Assembly: GCA_910584735.1 (NCBI GenBank)
Contig: CAJUBM010000033.1
Span: 1 to 24,239 of the forward strand
Length of the DNA: 24,239 nt
Reading direction: 5' to 3'
Origin: an uncultured Muribaculaceae bacterium
Lineage (GTDB): Bacteria; Bacteroidota; Bacteroidia; Bacteroidales; Muribaculaceae
Of the stretch, positions 6,999-15,805 are shown piece after piece. Numbering within the stretch: the stretch's first letter is position 1; every line of letters starts with the position of its first letter. The position numbers and the translations under genes are program-made. The notes beneath the pieces are model-generated. The model searched no databases and was not told where the DNA came from. It saw only the letters and a list, made by a program, of their open reading frames with translations.

Positions 6999-8486
6999 TT
7001 ACTTCAGGTTCCATTCGAAGCCGCCGTCGCGGGTGTCCTTTACGGCGAAGCCGATGGAGGCGAGGCGGTCGCGGATGAGGTCGGAGGTGGCCCAGTCTTT
7101 CTTCCCTTTGGCTTCGGCGCGGATCTGGAGCAGCAGGTCTACGGCATCGCGGTAGGGCTTGAGGGTTTCTTCTCCCGCAGCCGATTCTTCGGGGCGCATA
7201 CCCATTATGTCGAACAGGAATGTGGAGAAGATACGGCGCAGGCGGTCAATGTCGGCCTGTGTGGCGGTGGCATGGCCGTCGTTCACGCGGTTTATGATGC
7301 TCACTGCCTCGAAGAGGTGTGAGATTACGATGGGGGTATTCAGGTCATCGTCCATCGCCTCGTAACATGCCTGCTCCACGGCTTCTATCTCGGCGTCTAC
7401 AGAGGAGGTCTCGGAGGGCTTCAGCGATTCCAGACGGCGCCATCCCTGCAACATGCGGTCGTATGCTTTCTCGGCATCGCGCAGGGCGTCGTTAGAGAAA
7501 TCTACCGTGGAGCGGTAGTGGGCCATTAGGATGAAGAACCTTATGGTCATCGGCGAATATGCCTGGTCGAGCAGCTTGTGGCTGCCGGTGAAGAACTCGT
7601 CGAGCGTTATGAAGTTGCCCAGCGATTTCCCCATCTTCTGGCCATTGATGGTGATCATGTTGTTGTGCATCCAATAGCGCACACTTTCGTTGCCGTTCGC
7701 GGCCACGGTCTGGGCAATCTCACATTCATGATGGGGGAATTTCAAATCCATCCCGCCGCCGTGTATGTCGAACTGCTGGCCGAGGTATTTCTCGCTCATG
7801 GTGGAACATTCCAGATGCCAGCCGGGGAAGCCGTCGCTCCAAGGGGAGGGCCAACGCATGATATGCTCGGGGGAGGCTTTCTTCCACAGGGCGAAATCGG
7901 CCGGATGGCGTTTCTCCTGCTGGCCGTCAAGGGCGCGTGTCTCCGTGAGGAGTTCATCGATGTTGCGTCCCGACAGTTTCCCATAATTGTGGTCGGCGTT
8001 GTAACGGGGCACATCGAAGTACACCGATCCGTTCGACTCGTAGGCATATCCGGCCTCGATGATACGTTTTATGTATTCTATCTGTTCGATGATATGTCCC
8101 GAGGCATGCGGTTCGATAGATGGGGGCAGCACGTTAAGGCGTTTCATAGCCGCATGATAGCGGTTGAGGTACATCTGCACTACCTCCATAGGTTCGAGTT
8201 GCTCCAGACGTGCTTTCTTGGCGATTTTGTCCTCCCCCTCGTCGGCGTCATGTTCGAGGTGGCCTACATCGGTGATGTTGCGCACGTATCTCACCTTGTA
8301 GCCTAAGTGGGTGAGGTAGCGGAAAAGCACATCGAAGGTGATGGCGGGGCGGGCATGCCCCAGATGGCCGTCGCCGTAGACGGTTGGGCCGCATACATAC
8401 ATCCCCGCGTGTCCTTCATGCAGGGGACGGAAAAGCTCTTTCTGACGGTGCAGCGAGTTGTAAATTACGAGATTGTTGGAACGCAC
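6999..8486 (-). CDS. cysS: Cysteine-tRNA ligase (cysteinyl-tRNA synthetase)
   Basis: The enzyme charges tRNA-Cys with cysteine using ATP in the cytoplasm. With the start used here it has 495 residues, normal for the family. It shows the class I signature HLGH at 41-44 and KMGKS at 284-288. The zinc site is in MYVCGPTVYG (Cys32), WHLECSTM and KFPHHECEIAQ. No ATG lies near the conserved N-terminus. GTG at 8486, giving RSNNLVIYNSLHRQKELF, fits family length and avoids overlap. A longer frame from GTG 8549 would overlap the DUF3467 gene by 41 bases. The DUF3467 gene is directly upstream, and both probably share the promoter at 8873-8901. A strong terminator follows. Confidence 0.95.
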   Translation of the reverse strand: MRSNNLVIYNSLHRQKELFRPLHEGHAGMYVCGPTVYGDGHLGHARPAITFDVLFRYLTHLGYKVRYVRNITDVGHLEHDADEGEDKIAKKARLEQLEPMEVVQMYLNRYHAAMKRLNVLPPSIEPHASGHIIEQIEYIKRIIEAGYAYESNGSVYFDVPRYNADHNYGKLSGRNIDELLTETRALDGQQEKRHPADFALWKKASPEHIMRWPSPWSDGFPGWHLECSTMSEKYLGQQFDIHGGGMDLKFPHHECEIAQTVAANGNESVRYWMHNNMITINGQKMGKSLGNFITLDEFFTGSHKLLDQAYSPMTIRFFILMAHYRSTVDFSNDALRDAEKAYDRMLQGWRRLESLKPSETSSVDAEIEAVEQACYEAMDDDLNTPIVISHLFEAVSIINRVNDGHATATQADIDRLRRIFSTFLFDIMGMRPEESAAGEETLKPYRDAVDLLLQIRAEAKGKKDWATSDLIRDRLASIGFAVKDTRDGGFEWNLK

Positions 8487-8508
8487 GGGTGTATATGTTT
8501 GTGGTCTC

Positions 8509-8820
8509 TTATGCCTGGAACGGGTTAGGAACACCACCTTCGTTTCCACGGGGCGTCTTGCGCTCTATGTCGCCGAAGGTTTTCTCATATTTCTGTATAT
8601 TGTCGCGCAGGGCGAAGAGGAGGTTCTTGGCGTTCTCGGGGTTCATGATGATGCGGCTCTGCACACGTGCCTGGGGCATGTTGGGAGCCACGTTGATGAA
8701 GTCGATGAAGAACTCGCCGGGAGTATGTGAGATTACGGCCAGGTTGGAATAGTGGCCTGAAGCGATTTCCGGGGTGAGTTCTATCTTGATTTCCTGTTGT
8801 TTGTTGTTGTTATCAGCCAT
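8509..8820 (-). CDS. DUF3467 family protein
   Basis: This 103-residue cytoplasmic protein matches the DUF3467 family, whose members have a core like GHYSNLAVISHTPGEFFIDFINVAPNMPQARVQSRIIMNPENAKNLL (residues about 22-68). It has no signal peptide, membrane segment or catalytic motif that I can see. Family function is unknown. The gene lies 22 bases upstream of the chosen cysS start and follows a clear promoter, so the two are probably co-transcribed. The ATG at 8820, giving MADNNNKQQEI, is the natural start. Confidence 0.88.
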   Translation of the reverse strand: MADNNNKQQEIKIELTPEIASGHYSNLAVISHTPGEFFIDFINVAPNMPQARVQSRIIMNPENAKNLLFALRDNIQKYEKTFGDIERKTPRGNEGGVPNPFQA

Positions 8821-8872
8821 TTCTTATAACTGTTAGAGGTTTTGAAATTCTATTTTGATTTTTACTTAAGTG

Positions 8873-8901
8873 CAAATGTAGTGAATTTTTTCGATTCGCA
8901 A
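8873..8901 (-). promoter_or_regulatory. Promoter of the DUF3467-cysS operon
   Basis: On the minus strand TTG (8901-8899) is followed 18 bases later by TACATTTG (8880-8873), an exact TAnnTTTG match. The coding start is about 50 bases downstream. Confidence 0.7.
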
Positions 8902-8936
8902 CATTGCCGCCGCCGGCTAATATCAGCCCCGGCTGT

Positions 8937-11900
8937 TTATTTTATGATTATTATTTCCGCAGGGGTTGCCGAGCCGTACTGCAGGCCGCTGTGTAGCATG
9001 GCTTTCACCGTGTAGCGTCCCTGCGGCACTTCGTTGCCGCCGTTATCTCGCAAGTCCCATACGTAGGGGTACGTGGCCTCTCGCTGCGAGAATACCGTAT
9101 GCCCGGCAGCGTCTGTAATCTGCAGTGTCGTCTCCGGTGCTGCGTCAAGGAAGTGTGACAGGGTGATTGTGGCCTGTCGCGATGCCGGACGTTCCTCCAC
9201 GGCGAGGGTTGCCGCTATCGGGGTGTTCACAACGGTGAAGTCTATTGTACGCGCGGACGATATACCAGCCATATTGCGGATTTTCACTTCAATGGAGTGG
9301 AGGCCGTCGGGAATGTCCGACATAGGGAATTCGAGTGATGCCGAGCCGTCGGCGTTATATCTCACCATCCCGGCCGCTCCGGAGTATGTCTTGGTGCCGT
9401 CAAGGGTCACCATCAAGGATTGCCCCATGAGCGAGGAACTTCCCGACAGGCAGTTGTCATCGGCTGCGAATTCGGCATAGAGTGTCGGCGATCCGTTTAC
9501 GGCATCGCCGTTGACGAAGGACTTGTCGTTGAGGTAGACGGTCTCTATGCGGGGTGCGGAGTAGCTGCTCTCGTCGAATCCCTCCGGGAGGTCGCTTACC
9601 ACGAGGCCGTCATAGCTTCCCACGGCGCGACGTCCCCCATCGGGGGTGGCGGCATAGAGGGCTATGCGGTTGCTGCGTCCCGGACGGCTTGGTGTAGGCA
9701 GCATGATACGGGCGCTGAATCGTCCCTTTTCTACAGGCACACGCGTCTCGAAGATCTGGTCTTGGTCGAAAGTCGCCGTATGGGTATATTGCAGGCCGTC
9801 CTCGGTGCAGGTGGCCGATTCGGAGAAGGGCGCATCATTGATGGCGATAGTAAGTTCGCCGTTGAACGATGAATCGGCAGTGGCATCCGGCCCTACCACA
9901 CCCTCTACTACGAAGTGGGTGAGGGGTGCAACATTGGCGCTCCCCGTATCGGAGCCTGCCACGGAGGTTACTGTAACCTTGTCGCGGGGGATATACAGCG
10001 ATATTTCGGGGTCGCCTATAAAGTTATAGCATGCGGTGTTAACGATATTGGTTGAGTCGGTGCGCCCGGTGTCCTGTATCGCCAGGGCCTCACGGTTCAC
10101 CTTGTTGCGGGCAAGGCGGAATATATCGCCCATAACGGTGTTCTCATCGGCTCCGAAATAAGCCTCCGTCACGGCTTTCCCGATAACATGGTTCGGATCC
10201 TTGTAGACTTCGCGGACAGCTGCCACAAGGCCTATTACGCCGCCACGGCGCTTCAGCAGGGCTGTCTTGCCTACGCCGTCCTCGTGGTCGTAGTAGGCAG
10301 CGCGGCAGGTGGCCCACATAGCGAAGGGAGGGCAGTCGTAGTTGTGGTTCTCAACAGCCACCACGTCCCAGTTGGCGCCTGATAGACCTCCGGGGCTTGA
10401 ATGGCCCGAATAGTACCAGTATCCCGCACCTGTGGTGAGCGAGCGCTCTATCAGCGCGGTGAGGCTCGGAGAGGGGAACATCGCGGCATATGCCTTGGTG
10501 GTCATTATCGAGGGGAAATTCTTACGGATAAGGGCCTCTGTCTCATCACCCTGTTCCATGAAAGAGTTCTTGGTGCCTGAGTCGCAGCACAGCAATGCGC
10601 GGTTGAATGATCCGTAGACCGGGGGATTGCTCAGGTATTCCTCTATTTTATCTACCATTGCATCGGCCTGGGCGGCATCCGAGGCCGGTATTCGGCCTAC
10701 ATTTATATCCATGTCGATAGCCAGGTTGCGGCTCAGGGTCGAATGTACGGTGAAGTTCTCGGAGAGTATGCCATATACGGCATCGGTGGCATAGGAGAGG
10801 CCGAGCCAGCCGCCGGAAGAAATCTGCTGGTTCTGGAACATCGGCACATACGCCCCCTCGTAGTCGTTGAGCAGCCCGCGCAGGTTGCGGTTGTCCTGGT
10901 TTGTGGCGCCGAACACCAACAGGGAGCGCAGTGTGCCGGGCTTGCGTATGCAGAGCATCTTCAGGAAACGGCGTATTCCTGTAGGGTGGGGTACTCCCGA
11001 GGAGAATTCGTTGTATATCCGGTCCTGGCACACAACGGCCACATCTATGCCCTGATGGTCGCGGTGGAGTTGCGCGAGGCGTTCGGCCTGTGGCATGAAC
11101 GAGGACGCCGCTATGATTATCATACGCGGTGTCTGCATGGCATGGAGATTCTGCGTCTCTACCTGGCCGAGATTTTCCACTTCGTACAGATCCGTTTCCG
11201 GGTCAAAGGCCGTGAGTACGGTGTTGATGCCGTTGTTAGGTGTCGCGCTGCGGTCGAAACTTACGAAGTGCCTGTTGTCATCGGTCGCCTTTATCTCCAT
11301 AACCCTTGGGGCGCGGGGAGAGGTGATATCCCATATCTCTGTGCCGGGCTTCATGTTTGAGAAGCGGGCGTTGTCGGAATTGCTGTTCTGCTCGAACATG
11401 AGCCGTTGCTGTCCCCCTTCGGAGAGGTCGTTATGGCGTCGGTAGCACACGTTGATGTAGTCGATTGCCGCGAACCAGGGATTGCGGGCGTTTGAGAAAT
11501 CAACCTTGATGGTATAATTGCCGTCAGACGCCGGAGCGGGATTGGAGGCGAATGTAGTGGACGACATGCGGGCGTCGCGGTATATTACTTCTCCATTGCG
11601 CGATGAGGAGTAATTGGCATACATATTATCCGTTGCCCCAGGGAGGGTCCAGATGCAGTTGCCCGACCGTTCGGCCCCTACTACCATTGCCACTGACACA
11701 TTCAGGCCTACACGCGACTTTGTATATTTGTATTCCTCCGGCAGGCTCTGGCGATAGGCAGGCAGATGGAATGTGAACTCCCGGACGGGTTCCTCCATCA
11801 GGTCGGCAAAGAAGAATCGCGCTCCCACTTCGGGAAGAATCTCCTCCTTTTCAAGATGTACCTGCGAGGCCGATGTGTCGTGCCACTTCGATGGTTCCGT

Positions 11901-12428
11901 ATCGCGGGCCGCCACTGATGCCGGGGCTACCGGCGACTGTGTATCGGTGAGGAAGTAGCAACCATAGTCGGAATAGTAGTTGCGCATATTCACCGGGAGC
12001 CATGCCCCTGTGTCCGAGACCCATCGAGCCGAGGTGGAGAAGCCTGCCTCTCCGTAGAATATTATACGTTTTCCGTCATATACACATGGCACAGGCTGGA
12101 CGTCATCGGGGGTGTCAGCCGTGATTTGCTGAAGTGACAGCTCTGTGCCGCCATAGCCGCATACCGCCACTTTCGACGGGTCATCGAATCCCATCTGTGC
12201 CAGTTGTTCGGCAGTTACCTGCTGCATCCCTGTGCGGGATACCTTTATCTTAACCCAGTGTCCCGAGCTAAGTGCCGAGTTGGATGTGAAGTATGAGTCG
12301 GTTATTCCTGCCGCATTAGCCGGCATGAATCCAAGGGTCGCTGCGAGAGCGATGATGATTTTTATTAATGAGTGACTGCTATGTGAGGACATATGTCTTG
12401 TCTGTGTCTTTTTCAGGTCTGTTCTCAT
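8937..12428 (-). CDS. C25 (gingipain/PorU-like) cysteine peptidase, second paralogue
   Basis: The 1163-residue protein begins with a signal peptide (hydrophobic IIIALAATLGFM, cleavage likely after ANAA). The next part resembles the PorU N-terminal region (SGHWVKIKVSRTGMQQVT, VAVCGYGGTEL). The peptidase C25 domain spans about residues 430-800, with RMIIIAASSFMPQAERLAQLH at its start. The likely catalytic dyad is His676 in YYSGHSSPGG and Cys708 in WATCRAAYYD. The C-terminus (from about 1100) is an Ig-like sorting-type domain, VWDLRDNGGNEVPQGRYTVKA. PorU is the sortase that cleaves type IX sorting tails and attaches cargo at the surface. This copy and the one at 15806-19264 share this architecture but differ greatly in sequence. 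It may be a second sortase or a secreted protease. An internal ATG at residue 13 is an alternative start. It lies 87 bases after the FAH-like gene with no good promoter box between. Confidence 0.82.
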   Translation of the reverse strand: MRTDLKKTQTRHMSSHSSHSLIKIIIALAATLGFMPANAAGITDSYFTSNSALSSGHWVKIKVSRTGMQQVTAEQLAQMGFDDPSKVAVCGYGGTELSLQQITADTPDDVQPVPCVYDGKRIIFYGEAGFSTSARWVSDTGAWLPVNMRNYYSDYGCYFLTDTQSPVAPASVAARDTEPSKWHDTSASQVHLEKEEILPEVGARFFFADLMEEPVREFTFHLPAYRQSLPEEYKYTKSRVGLNVSVAMVVGAERSGNCIWTLPGATDNMYANYSSSRNGEVIYRDARMSSTTFASNPAPASDGNYTIKVDFSNARNPWFAAIDYINVCYRRHNDLSEGGQQRLMFEQNSNSDNARFSNMKPGTEIWDITSPRAPRVMEIKATDDNRHFVSFDRSATPNNGINTVLTAFDPETDLYEVENLGQVETQNLHAMQTPRMIIIAASSFMPQAERLAQLHRDHQGIDVAVVCQDRIYNEFSSGVPHPTGIRRFLKMLCIRKPGTLRSLLVFGATNQDNRNLRGLLNDYEGAYVPMFQNQQISSGGWLGLSYATDAVYGILSENFTVHSTLSRNLAIDMDINVGRIPASDAAQADAMVDKIEEYLSNPPVYGSFNRALLCCDSGTKNSFMEQGDETEALIRKNFPSIMTTKAYAAMFPSPSLTALIERSLTTGAGYWYYSGHSSPGGLSGANWDVVAVENHNYDCPPFAMWATCRAAYYDHEDGVGKTALLKRRGGVIGLVAAVREVYKDPNHVIGKAVTEAYFGADENTVMGDIFRLARNKVNREALAIQDTGRTDSTNIVNTACYNFIGDPEISLYIPRDKVTVTSVAGSDTGSANVAPLTHFVVEGVVGPDATADSSFNGELTIAINDAPFSESATCTEDGLQYTHTATFDQDQIFETRVPVEKGRFSARIMLPTPSRPGRSNRIALYAATPDGGRRAVGSYDGLVVSDLPEGFDESSYSAPRIETVYLNDKSFVNGDAVNGSPTLYAEFAADDNCLSGSSSLMGQSLMVTLDGTKTYSGAAGMVRYNADGSASLEFPMSDIPDGLHSIEVKIRNMAGISSARTIDFTVVNTPIAATLAVEERPASRQATITLSHFLDAAPETTLQITDAAGHTVFSQREATYPYVWDLRDNGGNEVPQGRYTVKAMLHSGLQYGSATPAEIIIIK

Positions 12429-12515
12429 GGCTTACGCCTGTATGGTGCGAATACCGTTGGAATGGTTTCGTACTGTTAATTAACGAGGAAAAGAGGTTTT
12501 TATTTTACCTATGTG

Positions 12516-13118
12516 TTATTTGACACGCAGCCGTCCCGCTGTTGGCGCTCCGGCGATACATATCTCTATGTTCGTACCTATCACTGCCGGGAAAGAGATT
12601 CGGGTGAGGCATGGGATGATAATATCGCCCGTGCGAAGAGTGGCGAAACGGCTCAGCAACGCCACGGTGTCGGCCAAGCGCATATCCTTGGACGACAGGG
12701 CTATGTCGGAATCCCCCGCATGTATGGTAACGTTACCGTCTATGTCGGGAGCGTCCTTCCATGGCCCTACGGTCAAAGCTCCGTCGAAACAACTGCACAA
12801 TGCCGACTTATGTTCCGCGTTGCCGTACATAAGTACTGCTCCGGCGGCAACAGCATCGACATACCTGCATGCGAACCGAGGAGAGATGAACTTACCAAGG
12901 CGCCCGATGCGGAATACGGGCACTATATGGAACCTCCAGGTGTCATCCTTTTCGGCGAAATCAGGCAGAAATACCGGGTTTCCCTTCAGCACAAGTGACG
13001 AATCAGGCATAAGGCTTACCGGGAGGATGTCGGGGGAGGGGGCCTCTTCACGCTCTAAGGCGGCAGAGATTTCCGGTGTCCACATGTCCGGCAGTCTGTT
13101 TATTCTGAATATCTTCAT
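12516..13118 (-). CDS. Fumarylacetoacetase-family-like protein lacking metal ligands
   Basis: The 200-residue protein resembles small fumarylacetoacetate hydrolase (FAH) family proteins of Bacteroidales. It has LMPDSSLVLKGNPVFLPDF (37-55), GRLGKFISPRFACRYVDAVAAG (72-93), and CFDGALTVGPWKD. In active members the segment after LPDF contains a YExELVV-type motif whose acidic residues bind a metal; here it reads DDTWRFHIVPV (58-68). The later FTARD-type segment, another ligand position, reads AVLMYGN (94-100). The fold is probably kept but hydrolase activity lost. No signal peptide is visible. It lies 52 bases downstream of rex, so co-transcription is likely. Function unknown; family assignment is moderately sure. 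Confidence 0.65.
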   Translation of the reverse strand: MKIFRINRLPDMWTPEISAALEREEAPSPDILPVSLMPDSSLVLKGNPVFLPDFAEKDDTWRFHIVPVFRIGRLGKFISPRFACRYVDAVAAGAVLMYGNAEHKSALCSCFDGALTVGPWKDAPDIDGNVTIHAGDSDIALSSKDMRLADTVALLSRFATLRTGDIIIPCLTRISFPAVIGTNIEICIAGAPTAGRLRVK

Positions 13119-13170
13119 CGCAATCTCTTGGGAGTGGTGCTTATGGATTGTGGGGGATCGGTCGACAGCC

Positions 13171-13800
13171 TTATCCCATGCGGTTGTACATCACAGCCAG
13201 ATGGGCATAAATCGATGTATTGGCGATGACTACGCCCTCAGGCACCGAGATTCGGTATGGCGTGAAGTTCCATATGGCTTTCACTCCGGCGTCAATCAAG
13301 GCTTCCGCCGTGCCTTGGGCATATTCAACCGGCACTGTGACAATGCCGATACCGGCCTTGTGGCGCCGGCATATCTCTCCAAGTCGCGCCAAATCGTAAA
13401 TCGGTATGCCGTAGCGCTCGGTGTCTACCAGGCGGGGATCCACATCGAAAGCGGCAACAATCTCAAGGCCGTACTGTATCAGGCCCGAATCCTGCATCAA
13501 GGCCCGTCCGAGGCTGCCGGCGCCGACAAGCACGGCGCGGTGACGGCAGCGGAAACCGAGGAATTCCTCAAGTTTGTGTTCCAGCAACGGCACCTCGTAG
13601 CCAATGCGGGTCTTGCCGCGTATGTCCAGGAATGATAGGTCTTTGGCTATCTGTGATGCATCAACCTTAAGCTCACGGGAAATCTGTGTGGAACTCACAT
13701 ATTCCACATTCTTCTCGCGCAGCAGACGCACATACGCCAGATACCACGGCAGGCGCCGTAGTGCCGGTTCCGGTATCAAATCGCGTTGTTGGTTCATCAC
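13171..13800 (-). CDS. rex: Redox-sensing transcriptional repressor Rex
   Basis: The 209-residue protein has the Rex layout. A winged-helix DNA-binding domain occupies residues about 1-80 (SSTQISRELKVDASQIAKDLSFL). The NAD(H)-binding Rossmann domain follows, with GAGSLG at 93-98 and AAFDVDPRLV just after. A C-terminal swap helix contains IANTSIYAHLAVMYNRM. Rex senses the NADH/NAD+ ratio and represses fermentation and respiration genes when NAD+ is high. Length is usual for the family. Two adjacent ATGs give MMNQ; the first is used. A strong promoter lies 20-51 bases upstream, and repeat copy 2 sits just beyond. The FAH-like gene, and perhaps the second C25 peptidase, follow in the same direction. 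Confidence 0.95.
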   Translation of the reverse strand: MMNQQRDLIPEPALRRLPWYLAYVRLLREKNVEYVSSTQISRELKVDASQIAKDLSFLDIRGKTRIGYEVPLLEHKLEEFLGFRCRHRAVLVGAGSLGRALMQDSGLIQYGLEIVAAFDVDPRLVDTERYGIPIYDLARLGEICRRHKAGIGIVTVPVEYAQGTAEALIDAGVKAIWNFTPYRISVPEGVVIANTSIYAHLAVMYNRMG

Positions 13801-13819
13801 ATCAATGCCTATTTCTCTG

Positions 13820-13851
13820 CAAAATTACACATTCTCCCCGATTTACCCAAA
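13820..13851 (-). promoter_or_regulatory. Promoter of rex
   Basis: On the minus strand TTTG (13851-13848) precedes TAATTTTG (13827-13820) with a 20-base spacer. Both match the Bacteroidetes consensus. The rex start is about 20 bases after the -7 box. Confidence 0.75.
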
Positions 13852-13893
13852 TCACTGTTAGGGTGGCTCACATTACAGGATATATCCGGGGTA

Positions 13894-14078
13894 TAAGTAA
13901 CTGTTCAAAATTATTTTATATTAACCGGTCTGACTATTTCAATGTTTCTCCGGCAAAATTTTTGAATCTTTTCCTCTCTTCATCAGTCGTGTAGCTCGCT
14001 ACACTCCTTCTTTATCGAGAAAAATCTTCTAAAAATTTTCCTCGGACAAACATTAAAATAATTTCGACCAGTTACTTA
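13894..14078 (+). repeat. MITE-like palindromic repeat, copy 2 (long form)
   Basis: This 185-bp copy has the same orientation as copy 1 and differs from it by one inserted C and about three substitutions, two of them C-to-T. Terminal repeats, the unpaired ACCGGT segment and the GTGTAGC/GCTACAC tip (13989-14004) are kept. It lies between the stop of the polytopic membrane protein (14087, eight bases away) and the rex promoter. The outward TAATTTTG box (13913-13906, minus strand) points to rex, about 80 bases upstream of the native rex box. Flanking TA is present at both ends. The near identity of copies 1 and 2 suggests fairly recent spread. Confidence 0.8.
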
Positions 14079-14086
14079 TGCGCGGT

Positions 14087-15802
14087 TTATCGGAGGGGTC
14101 GGTTTTGGTTGATTTGTCTCAGGAAGGGTTGGAGTTTGTCGGAGCGAATCATAACGAAGCCATTATAGACCGTGGTATAACAAGACGGAATTGTTATAAA
14201 CCCGTTCTGACCGATGGCTCTGATTGTGTTCGGAACTCTCTCAGGGGGAGTTTGGGAGAAGACAATGGCGTCATATCCCGAGGTTACCTCGGCAGGCACG
14301 TCCTCCGGCGATGTTGCATCCCGGAAATGGAAGTTGTTGAAATAAGGGGGTAACGTATCGGTGAAGGAGAGGGAGAGGCCGTAGGGGCAGCTGAGGAAAA
14401 GTATGTGTGCATCAATCTCGTCCAACGCTTCCATACAGTGCTTGGCGGAACGCCACGAGGAATAATCTTCGGCAGAACCCATAATGGACTGCTGCAATGG
14501 AAATTCAGACATGTCGCAGCGATGTGACGAATATGTATTGGTGAATTTCACGGCGAATACTGTCAATGCCGCTACGGCGCAGGCCGATAGTATGTATCTC
14601 ATCGAAAGTCTTAGCACCGAGGGATAGCGGTCTGCGGTGGCGGCTAACAACGGAGGCAGCGCGAACATTGACACGTAGCGTTCGTACCAATGGTCAGAGC
14701 CTAAGGCTGTGAGGGCTACGGCTATGAGACATATGGTTATAGCCCCCCATGGAATAGGGAGGGAGCGGTCGCGGAATAGATGCCAAAGTGGGATTATGAG
14801 TATGACACCGGCGAATAGTGGGAAATCAAATGCGAAAATCACACCCCCACTGATATATTCATGCCAAACAGCGGAAAATAACGCGATGAATATAATCCAT
14901 CCACCGCATATGGCCCGGAAGCATCCTTTGAAAGGCGCAGACATATGGCGCCTGCGAACACATATCAGGGCAACCACCACTGCGGCGGTAAGCGGGAGCC
15001 ATGCCACAGGCAGTTCGGGGATTCCGACCCATGCCAGCCATAGGAGGCGGTGCCAGTCTGACGGCCCATGGCCGCTTATGAAATTTTCGGGGATGAAAGT
15101 CTCAATATATGCTGCCGGAGAGCCGCACATAGCCGAGGTAAGGAGGAGCCATACCACAACGAAGCCTGATACTACGGTGGCATATAGCGGCATTATCGAT
15201 GATTGACCGCGTTTCCGTAATCTCCACCACACCAATAACAGCGCCAATGGGAGGGTAACGGCCAGTGGAACACGTGCAACCGTGCAGACTGCGCATAATC
15301 CTCCCAACGCCAGGCATATCCACCAACGCGGTCGGCGTAGTGTCTCAAGAGCGGTCACTAACAATAATGCCTGGAATGGATATGCCCCCGTATCCCAGTT
15401 GAAAAGTGGTAAAACGGCACACGATGCAATTAAAGAACATACCATAAATAGGAAGCATCCTCCGGTCACGTCTTCCCGCCGCCGGGCATAATATAGCGCC
15501 CCTATGGCTATTGCCGCTACAATACACAGTCTTGCCAGGCAGCGTAATGCAAAGATTCCGTTGCCGAAAACATCCTGCCATAATGCGCCGATATGGAAAG
15601 TAAGCATAGCTACAGGGGCAGTTTGATAACTACGTACGCAGAGGGCCTGGTAGCTTTCATCGCATATCTCCAAGGCTCCGTAAGGAACCCATATGAACTG
15701 CACTACCACTCCGGCCAGCAGCATTAGCAGGCAGGCACCCGCGCGCATAAGCGCATGGGTGCCCGTCAGCTTTGCTATCGGTTGCTGTTTAGAGTGAGCC
15801 AT
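14087..15802 (-). CDS. Polytopic membrane protein, possibly GT-C glycosyltransferase
   Basis: The 571-residue protein has about ten or more hydrophobic segments over residues about 18-440. The first is ACLLMLLAGVVVQFIWVPYG. After the first segment comes EICDESYQALCVRSYQT, with Asp48-Glu49. An acidic pair in the first outer loop is typical of GT-C lipid-linked sugar transferases (PMT/ArnT type). The last about 130 residues are soluble and probably outside the membrane. Its start is 3 bases after the stop of the upstream PorU-like gene, so they are translationally linked. A role in building a surface glycan or lipid for type IX cargo attachment is a guess from position. It could also be a membrane protein with no transferase activity. 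Confidence 0.6.
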   Translation of the reverse strand: MAHSKQQPIAKLTGTHALMRAGACLLMLLAGVVVQFIWVPYGALEICDESYQALCVRSYQTAPVAMLTFHIGALWQDVFGNGIFALRCLARLCIVAAIAIGALYYARRREDVTGGCFLFMVCSLIASCAVLPLFNWDTGAYPFQALLLVTALETLRRPRWWICLALGGLCAVCTVARVPLAVTLPLALLLVWWRLRKRGQSSIMPLYATVVSGFVVVWLLLTSAMCGSPAAYIETFIPENFISGHGPSDWHRLLWLAWVGIPELPVAWLPLTAAVVVALICVRRRHMSAPFKGCFRAICGGWIIFIALFSAVWHEYISGGVIFAFDFPLFAGVILIIPLWHLFRDRSLPIPWGAITICLIAVALTALGSDHWYERYVSMFALPPLLAATADRYPSVLRLSMRYILSACAVAALTVFAVKFTNTYSSHRCDMSEFPLQQSIMGSAEDYSSWRSAKHCMEALDEIDAHILFLSCPYGLSLSFTDTLPPYFNNFHFRDATSPEDVPAEVTSGYDAIVFSQTPPERVPNTIRAIGQNGFITIPSCYTTVYNGFVMIRSDKLQPFLRQINQNRPLR

Positions 15803-15805
15803 CGG

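Noticed and set aside
7578..8306. Plus-strand open frame of 242 codons
   Set aside because: It is the antisense shadow of cysS, whose motifs are unmistakable on the minus strand.
8905..8936. GC-rich dyad (CAGCCGGGGCTG) after the second C25 gene as terminator
   Set aside because: The stem is at most 4-5 bp with a tiny loop and no T-run follows on the minus strand.
12475..12484. Palindrome GTTAATTAAC upstream of the second C25 gene, considered as a Rex operator
   Set aside because: Rex sites have separated half-sites (TTGTTA or TTGTGA type with a spacer). This 10-base palindrome lacks that layout and could arise by chance.
12511..13635. Long plus-strand open frame of 374 codons
   Set aside because: It runs antisense across both the FAH-like gene and rex, which have recognisable protein families on the other strand. 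The predicted protein shows no family signal.
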